Origin: Candidatus Heimdallarchaeota archaeon
Lineage (GTDB): Archaea; Asgardarchaeota; Heimdallarchaeia; JABLTI01
Length of the DNA: 9,313 nt
Direction: 5' to 3'
NCBI GenBank assembly: GCA_023128635.1
Contig: JAGMDP010000111.1
Location: 1 to 9,313 of the forward strand
Shown here: positions 6,328-9,313 of the stretch, piece after piece
Layout of the letters: every line of letters begins with the position of its first letter
Numbering within the stretch: position 1 is the first letter of the stretch
Notes under the pieces: generated by a model
What the model was told of the DNA's origin: nothing
Seen by the model: the letters and a program-made list of their open reading frames with translations, nothing else
Database searches by the model: none
Translations under genes and position numbers: made by a program

Positions 6328-7233
6328 TCATGTAAAAATATCATCAGTTGTTGGTGCTACATTGATGAAACCAGTTTCTAAAACAAGATCCTGTCCTTCT
6401 GGACTCATAGACCAATTTATGAATTCATAAACCATACCTACGGGTATCCCTAAGGTGATTAGAAATAGTTCTCTTTGAATAAAATATGAATCATTGAGAA
6501 CATTCGCAAGAGTTGGTGCAACACCATCAATAGTTACAGCTTTTACTGTCGAATCCAAATATCCTAGGCCTATATAACCAACGTAGTTTGAATTAGCTGC
6601 GACACCATCTTTTATCAATTGATTACTGCTTTTTTGAAGAGCATCGTTTACATACTGACTTCCAGGTTCGATTTGTGTACTATCTCCCATTACTAGTTCA
6701 TTGAAAGCATCCCTCGTTCCTGAACCAGATTCTCTTACTACGACTTGTATTTCTCCAGTTAAACCAGCTGATGCCACTAATGGATCAGACCAATCAGATA
6801 TTGTACCATTAAATATTGCACGAGCAACATCAATGGTTAAATCTAAAGGATTTGCAGATGCGTGAGTAATAATTGTTATAGCATCTTTTGCAAAGGCAAC
6901 TGCATTTAGGCTTCCATTCGCAGCGATTTGTTCCGTGTCTTCAAATGGTCTTGAAGCCATTGCGATATCTGCTTGCCCATCTATGATTGCAGTTATTCCA
7001 GAACCCGTCCCCGAACCAGTAACTGAAATAATTACTCCAGAATGATATTCCGCAAATGCTTTGTATGTTGTATCAATTATTTTGAATACAGTATTAGAAC
7101 CTTCTATGATAATATAATGAGTTTCTCCAGTATTATTAACAGATTTTGCTAAAAACCAACTTGAAACAGCTGCAGCTGGTATTAGAATTATTAAGATAAT
7201 TACTAAGCGATCTCTTTTTCTGGAGAACGACAT
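6328..7233 (-). CDS. pstS: Phosphate-binding protein PstS
   Basis: PstS is the extracytoplasmic receptor that delivers phosphate to PstCA. The 301 residues begin with basic residues and one hydrophobic helix (about 10-29), and no lipobox Cys is present, so it is probably held by an uncleaved N-terminal anchor or released after signal cleavage. Phosphate-contacting motifs of the family are EGSNTVF (44-50), TGSGTGSG (72-79), DIAMASRPF (89-97) and the RESGSGTRDAF loop near residues 165-175. Low basicity of the mature part is usual for exported binding proteins. The ATG at 7233 has GGGATG seven bases upstream. The 51-base gap to phoU is the largest within the operon and may hold an internal promoter. 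Confidence 0.95.
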   Translation of the reverse strand: MSFSRKRDRLVIILIILIPAAAVSSWFLAKSVNNTGETHYIIIEGSNTVFKIIDTTYKAFAEYHSGVIISVTGSGTGSGITAIIDGQADIAMASRPFEDTEQIAANGSLNAVAFAKDAITIITHASANPLDLTIDVARAIFNGTISDWSDPLVASAGLTGEIQVVVRESGSGTRDAFNELVMGDSTQIEPGSQYVNDALQKSSNQLIKDGVAANSNYVGYIGLGYLDSTVKAVTIDGVAPTLANVLNDSYFIQRELFLITLGIPVGMVYEFINWSMSPEGQDLVLETGFINVAPTTDDIFT

Positions 7234-7276
7234 TTTTTTTCATCCCTTACAATTTTATTTTCTTAAAGATTTGAAG

Positions 7277-7284
7277 TATTTTAA
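7277..7284 (-). promoter_or_regulatory. Weak candidate TATA box before pstS
   Basis: TTAAAATA lies directly after the phoU stop on the minus strand. A transcript starting about 25 bases on, near 7255, would have a leader of about 20 bases before pstS. Extra transcription of the binding protein is common in pst operons, since more PstS than transporter is needed. The spacer is AT-rich throughout, so chance is likely. Confidence 0.25.
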
Positions 7285-7965
7285 TTACTCTATTTTTTCT
7301 CTTTCACTTGTAACTACATATTTGCTTTCTTCAACAATGTTACAAGCATGGTCAGCAATCCTCTCAATATATCTCGTTGCTAGAATTAGACTGATTCCCG
7401 CTCTCACAAAGTCTGGATTCTTCTCCATAATTGAGCCAATTTCTTTTATTATTTCATCGTGTTTGTCATCAACTTCATCATCTGATTTCTTCCAATCATT
7501 GAAATCAAGCACTTTTTTGTTAAGAAAAGCAGTTGTACTTTCTCTAAACATATTTAATGCTAGTTCACCCAATGCACCGATATCTGCAATGCATCCATTA
7601 AACATCTTCTTTTCTCTATCAACAAATTCAGAGCTATGAGCAATATGAACAGCATCATGGGCACAACGATGGATTTCATGACCGATTTTTATACTAGAAA
7701 TAATGTATCTTAAATCACTTGCAAAAGGTTGATGGAGAGCAAGACTGCTAAGAGCGGAGCTATCTAGATCATTGAATATTGAATGTACTTTGCTAATGTC
7801 TCTTTGTAGCTTTTTGAATAATTTTTCATCATCCTCCAAAAGAGCTTTAACTCCTTTAGCTATCATCTTAGCAACTAATTTTGAAAGTTTAGAAACATGT
7901 CCTGTTAATTCATTCATTAATTCTTTAAATCGAATAGTTCCACCAAATTTTTCTTTTAGATCCAT
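7285..7965 (-). CDS. phoU: Phosphate uptake regulator PhoU
   Basis: PhoU is a cytoplasmic six-helix protein of two repeats that binds metal clusters and restrains Pst import or signalling when phosphate is sufficient. The 226-residue length is typical. The first repeat shows LALHQPFASDLRYIISSIKIG (75-95, a hallmark) and the second ISLILATRYIERIADHACNI (about 191-210), with an intact E-x-x-x-D (Glu201, Asp205). In the first repeat the equivalent ERxxD positions are His99 and His103, so the metal site is altered. It lies one base after pstB, with GGGAGA ten bases upstream inside pstB, so it is co-translated with the ATPase. No histidine kinase or response regulator is in the window, so any signalling partner is elsewhere or absent. 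Confidence 0.93.
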   Translation of the reverse strand: MDLKEKFGGTIRFKELMNELTGHVSKLSKLVAKMIAKGVKALLEDDEKLFKKLQRDISKVHSIFNDLDSSALSSLALHQPFASDLRYIISSIKIGHEIHRCAHDAVHIAHSSEFVDREKKMFNGCIADIGALGELALNMFRESTTAFLNKKVLDFNDWKKSDDEVDDKHDEIIKEIGSIMEKNPDFVRAGISLILATRYIERIADHACNIVEESKYVVTSEREKIE

Positions 7966-7966
7966 T

Positions 7967-8854
7967 TTATCCGAATCTCCCTGAGATATATTCTTCAGTT
8001 ATTTTTCGTTCTGGTGAACTGAATATCTTCTTCGTTCTATTAAATTCTATAAGCTCTCCAAGATTAAAGAAGGCAGTATAATCAGAAACACGGGCAGCTT
8101 GTTGCATATTATGTGTAACAATAACCACTGTGTATTCTTCCTTCAATTTAGTAAGAAGATCCTCTATTTTTGCTGTAGCATGGGGGTCTAACGCACTACA
8201 TGGTTCATCGAATAGTATTACTTCAGGTTCCACAGACAATGCTCGGGCAATACATAATCGTTGTTGTTGCCCCCCAGACAAAGACAATGCAGTATCTCCT
8301 AAACGATTTTTTACTTCATCCCACAATGCAGCTTTTCTTAGGCATCCTTCAATTATCTTTGGAAATTCTTTTTCATTTATCCCATGAACGTATGGTCCAT
8401 AAGCAATATTATTCTCAATAGACATGGCAAAAGGATTTGCTTTCTGGAATACCATTCCAATTCTTTTTCGTAATTGATTCAAATCTACATTTTTTTCGTA
8501 AATATCTTGACCATCAAGTAATACTTGACCTGCAATCCTCGCAGAGCTAATTAAATCATTCATTCTGTTCAAGTCGCGCAAAAAAGTTGATTTCCCACAG
8601 CCAGAAGCACCAATTATTGCTGTCACTCTGTTTTTAAACATTGGAAGAGAAATACCGGAAAGAACTTGATTGGCACCATACCAATGGGATAAATTAATTG
8701 TTTCCATTTTTAGTTCATGAGTTCTAATTAATTCCTCACTCACAATTTCGGGTTCATCTGTTAGTTCACGAGCAATTTTGATAGCAATAGCCGCATCCTT
8801 TTCGTATTCAAGTTTTTGATTATCGGTCAATGCCTCTTCCTCATTTTTTGACAA
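7967..8854 (-). CDS. pstB: Phosphate ABC transporter ATPase PstB, N-terminally extended
   Basis: PstB hydrolyses ATP to drive PstCA. Complete ABC motifs are seen: Walker [10 protein letters not shown] (82-90), Q-loop [13 protein letters not shown], signature LSGGQQQR, Walker B VILFDEP with the PstB-type [13 protein letters not shown], and the switch His in [14 protein letters not shown]. The 295 residues exceed the usual roughly 250-260 because about 49 charged residues precede the canonical [11 protein letters not shown] start. The long form is favoured: TTG at 8854 has GGTGA five bases upstream (8864-8860), whereas the internal ATG at 8707 has no clear ribosome site. It is the first gene of the operon, which is unusual for pstB, and has phoU one base downstream. 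Confidence 0.95.
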   Translation of the reverse strand: MSKNEEEALTDNQKLEYEKDAAIAIKIARELTDEPEIVSEELIRTHELKMETINLSHWYGANQVLSGISLPMFKNRVTAIIGASGCGKSTFLRDLNRMNDLISSARIAGQVLLDGQDIYEKNVDLNQLRKRIGMVFQKANPFAMSIENNIAYGPYVHGINEKEFPKIIEGCLRKAALWDEVKNRLGDTALSLSGGQQQRLCIARALSVEPEVILFDEPCSALDPHATAKIEDLLTKLKEEYTVVIVTHNMQQAARVSDYTAFFNLGELIEFNRTKKIFSSPERKITEEYISGRFG

Positions 8855-8859
8855 TCAGT

Positions 8860-8864
8860 TCACC
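8860..8864 (-). promoter_or_regulatory. Ribosome binding site that decides the pstB TTG start
   Basis: GGTGA on the minus strand sits five bases before the TTG at 8854-8852. It complements the usual anti-Shine-Dalgarno of 16S rRNA and supports the long, TTG-initiated form of PstB over the internal ATG 49 codons later. Confidence 0.6.
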
Positions 8865-8891
8865 GTTAATAATAATCGATTCGGTTTACGC

Positions 8892-8930
8892 TTTAAAATC
8901 TTTTATTCACTTTATTAGTTATGGTATATA
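8892..8930 (-). promoter_or_regulatory. Candidate pst operon promoter with two TATA-like boxes
   Basis: On the minus strand CTATATAC (TATATA at 8930-8925) and TTTTAAA (8898-8892) both resemble archaeal TATA boxes. The first predicts a start near 8900 and a leader of about 45 bases; the second predicts one near 8870, just ahead of the ribosome site. The half-site TTTACG (plus strand 8885-8890) overlaps the region between the second box and the start, where a repressor could act. Which box is used cannot be decided by eye. Confidence 0.4.
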
Positions 8931-8962
8931 GGGAAAATATCAGCAAATAGTTGAAAGGAGGT

Positions 8963-9313
8963 TTACGAGTTATCGCTATTATTGGAATCTTGACACACTG
9001 TCTTTCTTTTGCGAGCAAGGGATAAACCTATAGTACCAAAGATTATATTAAACAAAATAATACCTGCGCCAATATAGGTAATTATTTCTAGCGACACTGA
9101 TTGGGAAATTAGAAGTGAACCAAGAGAACCACCTAATCCGAAAGAAATAATTCCAGCTGTTTGAAAGATGCCTAAAATCATTTCTTTGTTTACTTCATGA
9201 TTGTGGAAATGAGCATGAATACCAAACTCCATCCCTCTTCCTCGAGCATAGCTGACATTAATGTGTTTATGATCGTGTTCTGTGGCATCGAATTTCTCAT
9301 CAGTTTTCAGACG
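8963..9313 (-). CDS. C-terminal part of an unidentified His-rich membrane protein
   Basis: The minus-strand frame is open from the right window edge (9313) to a TAA at 8965-8963, about 116 residues; an internal ATG at 9232 is probably not the start because the frame continues upstream. The visible part begins with a hydrophilic stretch holding HDHKH and HAHFHNH (about seven His in some 30 residues), then two hydrophobic helices (roughly TAGIISFGLGGSLGSLLI and IITYIGAGIILFNIIFGTIG), a basic ARKRK turn suggesting the inner face, and a short polar tail rich in Asn, Ser and Asp. The Gly-rich helix pair fits the last helices of a multi-pass transporter, but I do not recognise the family. It is read in the same direction as pstB, 108 bases upstream, apparently as a separate unit. 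Confidence 0.7.
   Translation of the reverse strand, partial: RLKTDEKFDATEHDHKHINVSYARGRGMEFGIHAHFHNHEVNKEMILGIFQTAGIISFGLGGSLGSLLISQSVSLEIITYIGAGIILFNIIFGTIGLSLARKRKTVCQDSNNSDNS

Noticed and set aside
7271..7984. Plus-strand open frames opposite phoU
   Set aside because: PhoU motifs on the minus strand explain the region; the plus frames are Ser/Leu-rich shadows.
8953..8961. Perfect Shine-Dalgarno-like AAAGGAGGT on the plus strand
   Set aside because: No plausible start codon and reading frame follows; stops appear within a few dozen bases, and the region is the end of the minus-strand membrane gene.
1..9313. CRISPR arrays, insertion sequences, phage or defence genes
   Set aside because: No spaced direct repeats, terminal inverted repeats, transposase, integrase or defence domains were found; nearly all bases are explained by metabolic and transport genes.

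Overview
The window reads as a piece of an AT-rich archaeal chromosome carrying ordinary metabolic genes: one purine-biosynthesis pair and a large inorganic-phosphate uptake island. The archaeal assignment rests on PurP-type (formate- and ATP-dependent) purine ligases, which are characteristic of archaea, on AT-rich TATA-like boxes in place of bacterial -35/-10 pairs, on a compact PiT permease paired with DUF47 proteins, and on GTG/TTG starts that follow short GGTGA/GAGG Shine-Dalgarno motifs. The exact lineage cannot be settled from the sequence; a Euryarchaeota- or Asgard-like genome is only a guess.

Layout. Positions 1-1661 (minus strand) hold purP followed in the same reading frame by a second, divergent PurP paralog that runs off the left edge. 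Positions 1662-1864 are a divergent promoter region. Positions 1865-4327 (plus strand) hold a tight three-gene operon: a DUF47/PhoU-like protein, a PiT-family phosphate permease, and a second, strongly modified PhoU-like protein with a Cys cluster, an EF-hand-like acidic loop and a Lys/Glu-rich tail. Positions 4359-8854 (minus strand, convergent with the previous operon) hold a complete high-affinity Pst system in the transcription order pstB-phoU-pstS-pstC-pstA, which is rearranged relative to the textbook pstSCAB-phoU. Positions 8855-8962 carry the likely pst promoter. Positions 8963-9313 (minus strand) are the C-terminal end of an unidentified, His-rich membrane protein cut by the right edge.

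How the parts work together. PstS captures phosphate outside the membrane, PstC/PstA form the channel, PstB powers it with ATP, and PhoU is the expected regulatory partner. PiT is the low-affinity, ion-coupled route, and DUF47 proteins are its usual cytoplasmic partners. The window therefore holds two phosphate importers head-to-tail at a convergent junction with three PhoU-like helical proteins, one of which (the third gene of the PiT operon) is unusual enough to be the best candidate for a new regulatory component. No RNA genes, CRISPR arrays, insertion sequences or phage genes were seen, and no gene-free stretch exceeds about 205 bases.
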